64,000 nt of DNA from assembly GCA_963809385.1 (NCBI GenBank), contig CAWEJL010000006.1:62001-126000 (forward strand), in the 5' to 3' direction. A program made the translations under genes and the position numbers. A model generated the notes under the pieces. That model did not search any database, was not told the origin of the DNA, and saw nothing but the letters and a program-made list of their open reading frames with translations. Origin of the DNA: JAKAIY01 sp963809385. GTDB lineage: Bacteria; Chloroflexota; Ktedonobacteria; Ktedonobacterales; JADMIN01. Positions 8,931 through 17,505 of this stretch are shown here, in pieces (within the stretch, counting starts at the first letter, position 1; every line of letters begins with the position of its first letter).

Positions 8931-9409
8931 AGGTGTCCACCGTTTCTGGGAGCGTCGTTCGCGCATGCGCGTCATCGCGCGACATCAGAGGGTCTTGGGA
9001 GTGGTCATGACTGACTGAAGGTGACGGCGTGGCGCGCTTCTGTCTGATACAGACGCGCGACGCCCACGCTCCGCTTCATCCGCCGGTCTCCTTGCCAGCG
9101 TAGGCCAGAGTGGCGCGAACAGATCCATCTCGCCATCCGCATCCCGACGTAATGTAACGTGACGTAACGTGACATGCTGTGGGCAATTGTAGGGTGCGCC
9201 GCGAAGTGGTGTCAAGCGCCGGGGCAGCGCGCCTCCCCGTCCCAGGCCGCGCAGGCGGCCTTCGCGGCCCGCGGGCGAGCGCAGCGAAGCCCCCATGTGG
9301 GTTCCGGGTTCCCGCATGGGGCCCTTAGCCGCGGGTTCACCCGCCGCGCCTCTCGCCGCGCCTCTCTCACCTGCGCGGACCCGGAGACGGACCCGCGCGG
9401 GCGCGCCGC
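8931..9409. other. Intergenic region with short direct repeats and a family B repeat
   Basis: 479 bp without a convincing gene. At 9146-9174 a 10-bp unit TAACGTGAC(G/A) occurs twice in tandem, preceded by the related GACGTAATG; this may be a regulator site. A family B element follows at 9242-9325. Nothing else stands out. Confidence 0.5.
9242..9325. repeat. Family B repeat, variant core
   Basis: It contains GCGCAGCGAAGCCCCCATG, a GGGTTCCGGGTTCCCGC segment and GCATGGGGCCC, forming a hairpin. It closely matches the element at 27314-27420 and part of 46976-47153. Confidence 0.7.
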
Positions 9410-9715
9410 TCAGGCGTCGCGCAGACGGCTGGCGCGCTCGACCAGCGCGGCGATCTCATCGCTCCACGCGCCCGCGCGGATGCGAGCCGCGAGCCGCTCC
9501 AGCGTCACGGCGGCTTGTTCGCGGGCCTGGAGGCCCTGGGCTGTTTGGGGCGCCCCTCGATCCTGGGCGTCGAGCGCGTCCTGCGCATCTTGCGCATCGA
9601 GCGCATCCTGGGCGTCGAGCCGGGCGAAGAGCGCGCCCGCGCCATCGCCGGCCCGCTCACCCGCTCGCGCCCAGAGTGAGCGTGAGCCGCTTTGTCCCTG
9701 CCGCTGTCGCGCCAT
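9410..9715 (-). CDS. Small unknown protein with Ala-Gln-Asp repeats
   Basis: Predicted 101-residue soluble protein. The middle contains a repetitive AQDALDAQD block (about 33-53) encoded by near-repeats of GCGCATC/GAGCGCATCC. The C-terminal 45 residues form a plausible helical region (AVTLERLAARIRAGAW...LVERASRLRDA). The ATG at 9715 has AAGGGAG about 10 nt upstream. I know no family. The repeat block might be chance repetition in GC-rich DNA, so the call is moderate. It is divergent from the glycosyltransferase at 9985. Confidence 0.45.
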   Translation of the reverse strand: MARQRQGQSGSRSLWARAGERAGDGAGALFARLDAQDALDAQDAQDALDAQDRGAPQTAQGLQAREQAAVTLERLAARIRAGAWSDEIAALVERASRLRDA

Positions 9716-9984
9716 TCGTGATATGCTCCCTTCTGGGCCGGATCAAGGCTGGACATCCGGCGTCGCTTGGGTGGTGTGTGGCGTTCCAGAGCGTCCCAGG
9801 AGACGCCACCCTCGCGATCCACGCTGGACGCGGGCGCACGGATTTGGGAACATTGGTTCGATGCTCTGTGGCGCAGTGTACGGCCTGGGGAGCGGCCCGT
9901 CAACGCTCTGGCCCGAACGCCCAGCGCCGTCGCGCTCGCTCCGATCAGACTGTACACGCTCTCTACCCGGCGGAGGCCACGCCT

Positions 9985-11745
9985 GTGAGCTCTTCTTCAA
10001 CGCCCGCGCCCGCGCCATCACAACACTCAGGTGAGTTGGGAACTGTGGCGCCGCCGTCCGAGCGGAGCGCTGGCGAGCGCGCTTTTGACGGCGCCGCGCC
10101 CCTGGCGCGCGTGGCGGCGCAGGCGTCGCTGCTCTGGTGGTACGTGGCCATGCCCGTGATCATCTTTTTCGCCACACTCCTCCCGCGCCTCCAGCTTGCC
10201 CGCTCGCTCGATCTCGTCACCGACGAGAGCGTCTACATCCCCACCGGTATGCTCGACGTGCGTTTGCTGCAAGCCCACAACCTCACCAGCGGCCTCTGGC
10301 TCCAGAACTACGAAGCCCCGGCGCTGCCCAAGCTGATTATCGGGCTGGGCGCGATGTTCGGCGCGAAGCACTATGGCGCGGTCTCCGGCTGGCTCTATGG
10401 CGCCCGGCTGCCCGCGGCGTGGCTCTCGGCGCTGACCCTGGTGGCCGTCTATTTCCTGGCGCGGCCAATCTTCGGGCGGCGGGCCTCGGCGCTGGGGACA
10501 CTGGCGCTGGCGCTCAGTCCCTGGCTGGCGTTCTTTGGCGCGCTGGCCTACCTCGATACGTACCTGTTCTGTTTCATGACACTGGCCGGGCTGCTCATCT
10601 GGCATGCGGCGCGGCGCCCCTGGCTGTATCCGGTGGTGGGGCTGTTCGCCGGGCTGGCGTTCGCCTCCAAATACACCGCCGCCGCGCTCGCGCTGCCATA
10701 CGTCCTCTACCTTGGCTATCACTACCTGGTCGCCGTCCGCCGCCGCCCGCCCTGGCAGATCGCGCTGCTCCCAATCGTCGCGGCGCTGACGGTCTACGTG
10801 ACCGACCCCACCCTCTGGCTCAACCCGGTGACACGCCTCTGGGACAGCATCCTCTTCCAGTACGACCATGCCTCCAGTGGACACGATGTCTTCTGGAATG
10901 GCGGGGTCTGGGAGCATGTGCCGCCCGGTGTTGGCATCTTCATCCTGCTCGCCAAGCTCAGTCTGTTCCTGACGATTCCGGCGGGACTGACACTGGCCTG
11001 GGCGATCTGGCGCATCTGGCGCGTCTGGCGCGAACGCCGCGCGCCCAGCCCGCTGGATGAGCGCGCGGCGTTCGCGCTCTTCTGGCTGGTAGGGCTGCTG
11101 GTCCCGTTCGGCGCGCTGCCCATCATCGTTGGGACGCACTACATGCTGCCGCTGGCGCCCGCGACCGCGCTGACCGCCGCCTGGGGGCTGATCCAAGTCT
11201 CGGACGCGCTGGCGCGCCGCTGGGCGCCGTCGCTGGTGAGCTGGTCCCGCCGCTGGTCTACGAGCAAACTACAAACCCAGAGCGCTCGGCTCGGGATCGC
11301 GGCCGCGCTGACGGCGATGATCGCTGTCGCGCTCATCGCGCCGCCCGCGCGCGGCCTGGCGACGGTGAGCCAGGCGGAAGGCTACACTGCCGAGTGGCTC
11401 AACGGCGAAAACACCTCCCTCCAGGTCGCCTACCCCGCCTATGCCGACGGTATAGACTGGGTCATCGCGCACAGCTCGGGCCGCACCACTGTTACCTTGA
11501 TCAGCACACGCGGCGGCCTGGATTACTGGATGGGCATGCGGCAGACCTTGTTTCCCCAGCGCATCCGCCTGGCTATCGGCACACCAGACGCGTTCCCCCA
11601 CTCGGAATACATCATCTGGCCAGAACATCTCGTCCAGCGGCGCTTTCCCCTGCCCCCCAACTTTGACTCGCTGATCGTCGCCCGTATCCAGGGCGGTGAC
11701 ACCACCTACTGCTACATCCTTCGCTGGCCAAACCCCGACCGTTAG
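9985..11745 (+). CDS. Polytopic GT-C glycosyltransferase (PMT/ArnT-like)
   Basis: 586 residues with about eleven to twelve transmembrane helices. The first extracytoplasmic loop carries LVTDESVYIPTG, whose Asp-Glu pair is typical of lipid-phosphate-sugar dependent GT-C enzymes (GT39/GT83/PMT_2). The next helices read LPKLIIGLGAMFG, YFLARPIFGRRASALGTLAL and LAYLDTYLFCFMTLAGLLIWH. The C-terminal 130 residues form a soluble domain. Such enzymes transfer sugars from polyprenyl-phosphate donors to lipids or proteins at the outer face of the membrane. The open frame extends far upstream, but I chose GTG at 9985, with GGAGG 8 nt ahead, because similarity and membrane character begin after it. It is followed by leader-like element L1 and a secreted GH113-like protein, suggesting cell-surface glycan work. 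Confidence 0.85.
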   Translation: MSSSSTPAPAPSQHSGELGTVAPPSERSAGERAFDGAAPLARVAAQASLLWWYVAMPVIIFFATLLPRLQLARSLDLVTDESVYIPTGMLDVRLLQAHNLTSGLWLQNYEAPALPKLIIGLGAMFGAKHYGAVSGWLYGARLPAAWLSALTLVAVYFLARPIFGRRASALGTLALALSPWLAFFGALAYLDTYLFCFMTLAGLLIWHAARRPWLYPVVGLFAGLAFASKYTAAALALPYVLYLGYHYLVAVRRRPPWQIALLPIVAALTVYVTDPTLWLNPVTRLWDSILFQYDHASSGHDVFWNGGVWEHVPPGVGIFILLAKLSLFLTIPAGLTLAWAIWRIWRVWRERRAPSPLDERAAFALFWLVGLLVPFGALPIIVGTHYMLPLAPATALTAAWGLIQVSDALARRWAPSLVSWSRRWSTSKLQTQSARLGIAAALTAMIAVALIAPPARGLATVSQAEGYTAEWLNGENTSLQVAYPAYADGIDWVIAHSSGRTTVTLISTRGGLDYWMGMRQTLFPQRIRLAIGTPDAFPHSEYIIWPEHLVQRRFPLPPNFDSLIVARIQGGDTTYCYILRWPNPDR

Positions 11746-11763
11746 GCCCGCCGCGCTCGCCAG

Positions 11764-11840
11764 CCCAGTAGGCTGAAATGCCCCAGGTGAGACGCGCGCG
11801 CCTGCCAGCGCGTCTGCTTCTTGTGAACGAGATCGAGCGC
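11764..11840 (+). promoter_or_regulatory. Leader-like repeated element L1
   Basis: About 75 bp that match L2 at 13040-13114 closely (AGTAGGCTGA, GTGAGACGCG, CCTGCC, then CTTCTTGTGAACG and GAGCGC). It contains an AGACGCGC/GCGCGTCT hairpin whose lower five pairs are kept in L2. It begins 19 nt after the glycosyltransferase stop and ends 48 nt before the GH113-like start. Whether it is a 5' leader or 3' element is open. Confidence 0.55.
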
Positions 11841-11888
11841 GGCGGCGCGCGGCGTTCCGCCCACCCCGCTCCTGTAAGGATCACGCGC

Positions 11889-13031
11889 ATGAATACCCCC
11901 TTCTTCTCACGACACGGCGCAGTCTCCGTGCGGCTGTTGGCGCTGACGCTGACCGTGGCGCTCGCGCTGCTGACGTCGTGTGGCGGCTCCAGTCAGACCC
12001 GGCGCGGCGCGGCGCTTCCGACCGCGACGGCCAGGGCGACCGCGACCGCGACCGCGACGCCGGTTGACCCGACGCTGCGGCAGGTCTTCGAGCAGGGCAT
12101 GGCGTTCCCGAAGTGGGGAACACAGGTGTATGGCGTCAGCGATAGCGCGTGGCCAGGCGATGTGCGGACGATGAGCGACCAGACGAATGCGCGCTGGGTG
12201 GGGATGATCGTCAGCCTGGATCAGGATGGCGATTACTCGACGACGGTCTACGCCGGGCCTGACACGACAAGCCCTGACGCATTCTATACCGGGGTGCTCA
12301 ATGCGCGTCTGGCGGGGCTGAATGTGTTCGTCGAGCCGCTGCTCAATGTGCGCCAGGTGTCGAACAACTGGAGCGGCCTGGTGAGCTTCTTTTCCCACGC
12401 GCAGGCTGAGCGATGGTTCAAGAGCTACTGGGCAGCCTATGAGCCCTATGTACGAGCGGCGAAGCTGGCGGGGGCGAGTCAGATCGCCATCGGGACGGAG
12501 TTCAAGGCGCTGGAAATAGAATATCCCGACTTGTGGACGTGGCTCGCGAATCAGGTGAAGGCGACGTTCGGCGGGATCGTCACCTACGATTTGGATCACG
12601 AGAGTCTGGGCAGAACGCCACCCTCCTGGTGGAAAGACCCCGCGCTCAGCTATCTTGGGGTCTCGCTGTACACGATCCTGCAGCAGACACCACGAGATGA
12701 GCCGGCGTCGGAAATCGAGAAGGCCTGGAAGACCATAGTGCTTCCCAAGCTGGACGCGCTGAGCGCGTGGGCTGGCAAGCCGGTGATCCTGACGGAGATC
12801 GGCTACCGCAATACCGCGGATTGCCTGACTATCCCCTGGCTCTGGCAAAGCTCCGCCCCCGCCGACCCCGCGCTGCAAGGCGCGGCCTACACGGCGGCGC
12901 TGGCGATGGCGGCGGGCGACCGGCATATCGCGGGCATCTTCTTCTGGGGCTGGCAGAATGGCCAGTTCCAGCCCGCCGGACCCGCCATCCAGGCGATGCG
13001 CGACGCCTGGGCCAACCCGGTCACGCCATAG
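11889..13031 (+). CDS. Secreted lipoprotein, GH113-like TIM-barrel glycosidase (copy a)
   Basis: 380 residues. The signal peptide ends in the lipobox LLTSC (Cys31), followed by a Thr/Ala/Pro linker (about 32-60) and a TIM-barrel-like domain. The two likely catalytic Glu are E204 in IGTEF (acid/base after strand 4) and E303 in LTEIGYR (nucleophile after strand 7). This is the arrangement of GH113 and related clan-A mannanases. Further motifs are FVEPLLNVR and FFWGWQNGQF. It probably acts on a beta-glycan outside the membrane; the substrate is unknown. ATG at 11889 follows AAGGATCACGCGC. The paralogue at 17502-18650 is about two-thirds identical by eye, and the GT2 fusion synthase lies between them. 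Confidence 0.85.
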   Translation: MNTPFFSRHGAVSVRLLALTLTVALALLTSCGGSSQTRRGAALPTATARATATATATPVDPTLRQVFEQGMAFPKWGTQVYGVSDSAWPGDVRTMSDQTNARWVGMIVSLDQDGDYSTTVYAGPDTTSPDAFYTGVLNARLAGLNVFVEPLLNVRQVSNNWSGLVSFFSHAQAERWFKSYWAAYEPYVRAAKLAGASQIAIGTEFKALEIEYPDLWTWLANQVKATFGGIVTYDLDHESLGRTPPSWWKDPALSYLGVSLYTILQQTPRDEPASEIEKAWKTIVLPKLDALSAWAGKPVILTEIGYRNTADCLTIPWLWQSSAPADPALQGAAYTAALAMAAGDRHIAGIFFWGWQNGQFQPAGPAIQAMRDAWANPVTP

Positions 13032-13039
13032 TCCTATAG

Positions 13040-13114
13040 CCCGGTAGGCTGAATGGGTGAAGTGAGACGCGGGCCCCTGCCTGCACGTCTACTTCTTGTG
13101 AACGGGATTGAGCG
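13040..13114 (+). promoter_or_regulatory. Leader-like repeated element L2
   Basis: Second copy of the L element. It starts 9 nt after the stop of GH113-like copy a and lies about 400 nt before the GT2 fusion start. Conserved blocks are GGTAGGCTGA, GTGAGACGCG, CCCTGCC, CGTCT and CTTCTTGTGAACG. Together with L1 it flanks GH113-like copy a as a direct repeat. Confidence 0.55.
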
Positions 13115-13515
13115 CAGAGACGCGTTCTCCCGCGGCTCCACATATCTATAACATCGTCTGACATCGTCGCGTGCGATCCTCGTGAGCGCATCCGAGTCTG
13201 TCCCCTCCGTTCGGCGCCGCTCCAGGCGCGGCCCTCTCCAGCCTGGAGCGGCGGACGCGCGCCGTACATCATGGCCAGCGTCGAGGTCATCATCCACACA
13301 GGCGTTGCACGCCATCCCCACGTTTCTCAATCCGCGCGTCATGTCACGCTCCACTCCTCCTCTCCCAGATGCGCGTCCGTATGACTGGCGGCACAGGTGG
13401 CCTGGAGGGAGTGGCGCGCACGCCGGGGATGCTTCAGGTGGCAAGGGCAATCAGGAACACGTCATCACACGCCAATACGCTCAGGATTCGCGAGACTCGA
13501 GAAGGGTAGACAAGC
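13115..13515. other. Intergenic region upstream of the GT2 fusion gene
   Basis: 401 bp. Open frames here have no recognisable product or ribosome site. A short repeat ACATCGTC(TG)ACATCGTC lies near 13151-13168, possibly regulatory. The promoter of the downstream operon should be here or in L2. Confidence 0.4.
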
Positions 13516-16500
13516 ATGACAGTCGCAACAGCGCCAGGATCTGATGCCAGTGGCGCGTGGACAGCCCCAGGGCGCGAGGGAGCCGTCCAGCGGGGCGCAA
13601 GGGAAGTGAGCGCCACACAGACGGCGGACGCCGCTCCGGCTTTTCTGACAGCAGGCGCGACTGTGCGTGAGCGCGCGCGCGCCTATGAGCGGTGGCTAAC
13701 CCATGAGGCGCTGCGCGCGGAGACAGCCGGCCAGCAGGGCGTCCTCTCGCCCGTCTCGCTGGAGGGATACGCGATCCGCGCAAGCGAAGAAATCGAGGAC
13801 GGCGCCCAGCGCTTTCTCCCCTTCGCGCCATATCAGGCCGCGTATTCCGCGCTGCGGACGTTCACACGCGGCCAGCTCGTCGTGTTGGGCGCGCTCGCGC
13901 TGGCGCTCATCATCGCCCTGGCGCTGGACGGGTCGCTGACGGTGACGGTGATTCTCGGCGCGCTGACCAGCTTCTATCTGCTCGACCTGGCGATCACCGC
14001 CACGATCTCGACGCGCACGCTGCAACGCAAGACGACGGTGGTGATCGAGGACGCGGTAGCGCGAGCCGTGCGCGACGGATTCTGGCCCAGCTATACGATT
14101 CTCTGCCCGCTCTACCACGAGGCCGGCGTCGCCGAGCAATTCGTCCGCGCGATGCGCCTGATCGATTACCCGACTGACCGCCTGCAGGTGCTCTTCCTGA
14201 CGGAAGAAGACGACATGGAGACGCGCGAGGCGCTGCTGGGGATGCGGCTGCCGGAGCATTTCGAGGTGGTCACCGTCCCCGATGGCTCCCCACGCACGAA
14301 GCCGCGCGCCTGCAACTACGGCCTGCTGCGGGCGACGGGCGATTTCGTCGTGATCTTCGACGCCGAGGATATTCCCGATCCGCTGCAACTGAAGAAGGCC
14401 GTGCTGACCTTCGCGCACTACGGGCCGGAGCTGGCGTGCGTCCAGGCCAGCCTGAACTTCTATAACCCCCGGCAGAATCTGCTGACGCGCTGGTTTACGG
14501 CGGAGTATTCGCTGTGGTTCGACCTGACGCTGCCCGCGCTCCAGCGCATGCGCAGCTTCCTGCCGCTGGGTGGCACCTCGAATCACTTTCGCGCGCGCGC
14601 GCTGCGCGAGGTGGGCGGCTGGGACCCCTTCAACGTGACGGAGGACTGCGATCTCGGCGTGCGGCTGGCGCAGTATCACTACCAGACGGCGATGGTGGAC
14701 TCGACGACCTACGAAGAGGCCAACCCTGATCTGAAGAACTGGCTGCGGCAGCGATCACGCTGGATCAAGGGCTACATGCAGACGTATCTCACCCACATGC
14801 GCGACCCGCGGCGCTACGTGCGCGAGGGGCGATTGGGTGAGCTGTTCTGGCTCCAGGTGATCGTCGGCGGCCGCACCTTCACACAGCTCATCAATCCGGT
14901 TCTGTGGCTGATGACGCTGGCGTATGTCGTGTTCCACCAGGCGCTGACGGCGCCCTACCATATCCTATATCCCGGCGTGATGCTCTATGCCGCGGCCTTC
15001 TGTCTAGTCTTCGGCAACCTGTTCTACATCTATACCTATCTGATTGGCTGCCTGAACCGGCGGCAGTATACGCTGACGCTCTGGTCGCTGCTGATCCCGT
15101 TCTACTGGGCGCTGATGAGTGTGGCGGCGTATATCGCGCTCTACCAGTTGCTGACGCGCCCGCACTACTGGGAAAAGACGCAACACGGGCTGAGCCACTT
15201 GCCCGCGACCCCCGGCTGGATGGATGCGGCCATGCCGCTGGGCGAGCTGGCGCCGGCGCTGGCGGTAGCGCGGTCGCTGGGGAAGGATGTGGCCAAACTG
15301 CGGGAGGCGCTGAGGGGCGCGCTGGCGCGGTCGCTGGCTGGCAATGCCTGGCTGCGCGGGCTGGCGTCCGATCTCGCGCGCGGGCCGCTGCGTGGCCCCG
15401 GCGAGTATCTGCGCGACGAGATCGCCCGCGCGCGCCGCGCGGTGCGGATGGATTACGCGCGGGATGCGCGGGTGGCGCCGTCGCTGGCGCTGCCGGTGGC
15501 CCCAGTGGTGGATATGTTCTCGACGGTCACGATGGCGGCGATCCGTCCGGCGTTCATGACGCTGCCGAGCCTGCCCGCGATCCGGGGGGTCCGCCTTTCG
15601 GCGCTATCGCTGCTGACGAATCCCAGTCTGGCGGTGGTGGCGATGCCGCCACGCGGAGTGGTCGCGCCCAGAGTGGTCGCGCCCAGAGTGGTCGCGCCGG
15701 GCGGGGTAGCGCGGGATGAGAGCGCGCGGACAGCGGAGCGCATGGCGCCCGCGCCGCGCTGGCTCGCCTGGATGGCGGATCGCTGGCTGGTCGCGACGCT
15801 GCTGACTGCCATCGTGGCCAGCGTGACCGCTTGTGTCTATTTCTTCATCCACAACGACCTGCTGCTCTACAACGACTCCGAGTCGCATATGCGACTGGCG
15901 CGGCTGGTCTTCGATTCCGCGACCCCCGGCCTCGCGCAGATGGGCTCCAACTGGCTGCCACTGCCGCATATCCTGATGTGGCCGTTCATCTGGAACGACT
16001 TCCTCTGGCGCAGCGGCCTAGCGGGAACCCTTGCGGCTGCGCCGTGCTACGTCGTGGCGGCGGTCTACACCTTCCGCACCGCGCGCGAGTTGACAGGTAA
16101 TAGCGCGGCCAGCTACGTAGGCACGCTCGCCCTGATCCTCAACCCCAACATCCTCTACCTGCAAACGACGCCACTCAGCGAGGCGACCCTGCTGGCGGTG
16201 ACCGCCGCGACCAGCTACTATTTCTTGCGCTGGGCGCGCAACGGCGAGACGAAGACGCTGCTGGCGGCGGCGATCTGCGCGCTGCTAGGCGTCATGACGC
16301 GCTATGAGGGCTGGTCGCTGTTCGCGGCGCTGATTCTGATGGTGGTGGTGGTAGACCTGGTCAAGCGGGAGAGCGTGCGCCGGGTCATCGGTGATGTCGT
16401 GGTCTACGCGCTACCGGGTGTCTCGGGTATCGCGCTTTGGTTGCTGTGGGACTTCCTCCTGACGGGCAACCCGCGCTACTTCCAGAACGGCCCGTATTCG

Positions 16501-17505
16501 CCCGCCGCACAGCAATTATTATTGCGGGAGGCGGGAGCGCTCCCCACCTACCACGCGCTCTGGCTTGATATCCTGACCTACGGCGCCGACCTGGTCGAAT
16601 TCTTTGGCCCGACGATCATCGCGCTCGGCCTGGTTGGTCTGGTGGTCTTCGGCATCACGACCTGGCGCAAGCCGATGGGTATCGCGTCACTGGCGCTCCT
16701 GGCGCCCATCGCGCTGTATCTCGTCTCGCTCTATAGCGGGCAAACCGTCATCTATGTCCAGGGTGTCATGCCTGCAAACATCCACAACTCGATCTTCAAC
16801 GTGCGATACGCCACCTCAGCGGCAATCCCGCTGGCGATCTTCCTCGCACAGCTCGTCCGGCGCTGGCGCTGGGCGCAGATCGCGCTCGTCGTGGTCATCC
16901 TGGCGCAAACAGCGGTTACGACGACGGGTGGCATCATCTCCTTGCAAGATGGGCAGTACGGTGTGTCATGCCTCGGTATCCATCCCACCGATCTGTTTCT
17001 TCTGGAGCATTACAATGGATTGCCGATCATCATGGATACCTTCTCCGGCCCCCACAATTTCGCGACCATCGGCATTGATCCCAGCAAGGTAATCTACGAA
17101 GGCAACTACCGACTCTGGACCGCCGCCACCGCTAACCCGGCGGCGTATGCCGATTGGGTGGTCATCACCCCGAATGACACGGTGGCCAAGGCCGTCAACA
17201 CCGACAGCCCCGCGTTCACCTCACACTACTGGCTGGTGGCCTCGTTCGCCAATGGCCAGCTGATCTACTACAGTAAGAGCGCGCCGCCGCTGCCCATGCG
17301 GCCAGTCCCCGCCAGCATTCTCGCCGACCACGCGCTGTGCCCCGGAACGATCTCACCCACCAATCCCGCCAGCCAGCCCAGCGCGGCCCCATCAACCACG
17401 CCGCAACAGGGCGGCCCGCACGCCTCGATCATCTCTCCGGCGCTGACGGCGCTGCTCGTCCCGTCCCGCCCGGCCATTTCGCTCCTGGAGGGCGCACACG
17501 TATGA
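13516..17505 (+). CDS. GT2 processive-type glycosyltransferase fused to a GT-C membrane glycosyltransferase
   Basis: 1329 residues in one uninterrupted frame. After a soluble N-terminus come two transmembrane helices (about 120-165) and a cellulose-synthase/hyaluronan-synthase-like GT2 domain. Its motifs are FDAED (281-285), VTEDCD (374-379) and QRSRW (412-416), followed by four to five helices. These are the D, DxD, TED and QxxRW motifs of membrane-embedded processive transferases. An Ala/Val linker with a 15-bp tandem repeat leads to a second membrane module from about residue 755. That module has a PMT-like loop (YNDSESHMRLA near 783), about ten helices and a C-terminal soluble part. I infer polymer synthesis by GT2 and decoration or lipid-linked transfer by GT-C. 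The stop overlaps the start of GH113-like copy b, indicating translational coupling. ATG follows AAGGGTAGACAAGC. Confidence 0.88.
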   Translation: MTVATAPGSDASGAWTAPGREGAVQRGAREVSATQTADAAPAFLTAGATVRERARAYERWLTHEALRAETAGQQGVLSPVSLEGYAIRASEEIEDGAQRFLPFAPYQAAYSALRTFTRGQLVVLGALALALIIALALDGSLTVTVILGALTSFYLLDLAITATISTRTLQRKTTVVIEDAVARAVRDGFWPSYTILCPLYHEAGVAEQFVRAMRLIDYPTDRLQVLFLTEEDDMETREALLGMRLPEHFEVVTVPDGSPRTKPRACNYGLLRATGDFVVIFDAEDIPDPLQLKKAVLTFAHYGPELACVQASLNFYNPRQNLLTRWFTAEYSLWFDLTLPALQRMRSFLPLGGTSNHFRARALREVGGWDPFNVTEDCDLGVRLAQYHYQTAMVDSTTYEEANPDLKNWLRQRSRWIKGYMQTYLTHMRDPRRYVREGRLGELFWLQVIVGGRTFTQLINPVLWLMTLAYVVFHQALTAPYHILYPGVMLYAAAFCLVFGNLFYIYTYLIGCLNRRQYTLTLWSLLIPFYWALMSVAAYIALYQLLTRPHYWEKTQHGLSHLPATPGWMDAAMPLGELAPALAVARSLGKDVAKLREALRGALARSLAGNAWLRGLASDLARGPLRGPGEYLRDEIARARRAVRMDYARDARVAPSLALPVAPVVDMFSTVTMAAIRPAFMTLPSLPAIRGVRLSALSLLTNPSLAVVAMPPRGVVAPRVVAPRVVAPGGVARDESARTAERMAPAPRWLAWMADRWLVATLLTAIVASVTACVYFFIHNDLLLYNDSESHMRLARLVFDSATPGLAQMGSNWLPLPHILMWPFIWNDFLWRSGLAGTLAAAPCYVVAAVYTFRTARELTGNSAASYVGTLALILNPNILYLQTTPLSEATLLAVTAATSYYFLRWARNGETKTLLAAAICALLGVMTRYEGWSLFAALILMVVVVDLVKRESVRRVIGDVVVYALPGVSGIALWLLWDFLLTGNPRYFQNGPYSPAAQQLLLREAGALPTYHALWLDILTYGADLVEFFGPTIIALGLVGLVVFGITTWRKPMGIASLALLAPIALYLVSLYSGQTVIYVQGVMPANIHNSIFNVRYATSAAIPLAIFLAQLVRRWRWAQIALVVVILAQTAVTTTGGIISLQDGQYGVSCLGIHPTDLFLLEHYNGLPIIMDTFSGPHNFATIGIDPSKVIYEGNYRLWTAATANPAAYADWVVITPNDTVAKAVNTDSPAFTSHYWLVASFANGQLIYYSKSAPPLPMRPVPASILADHALCPGTISPTNPASQPSAAPSTTPQQGGPHASIISPALTALLVPSRPAISLLEGAHV
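15656..15700 (+). repeat. Three tandem 15-bp repeats in coding sequence
   Basis: Unit GAGTGGTCGCGCCCA three times (last copy with two changes), encoding a Val-Val-Ala-Pro-Arg repeat in the linker between the GT2 and GT-C modules. Unit length is a multiple of three, so copy-number change would keep the frame. Confidence 0.85.

Noticed and set aside
9295..9984. Upstream extension of the glycosyltransferase frame from 9295
   Set aside because: Extra 230 residues are Arg/Pro-rich, cross a family B repeat and overlap a plausible small gene; the GTG at 9985 has a good ribosome site.
10027..11196. Minus-strand 389-codon open frame opposite the GT-C glycosyltransferase
   Set aside because: Highly charged low-complexity product, no motif; the other strand has convincing membrane topology.
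13182..13544. ORF between L2 and the GT2 fusion gene
   Set aside because: Arg/Ser/Pro-rich, no ribosome site, overlaps the GT2 start; no family resemblance.
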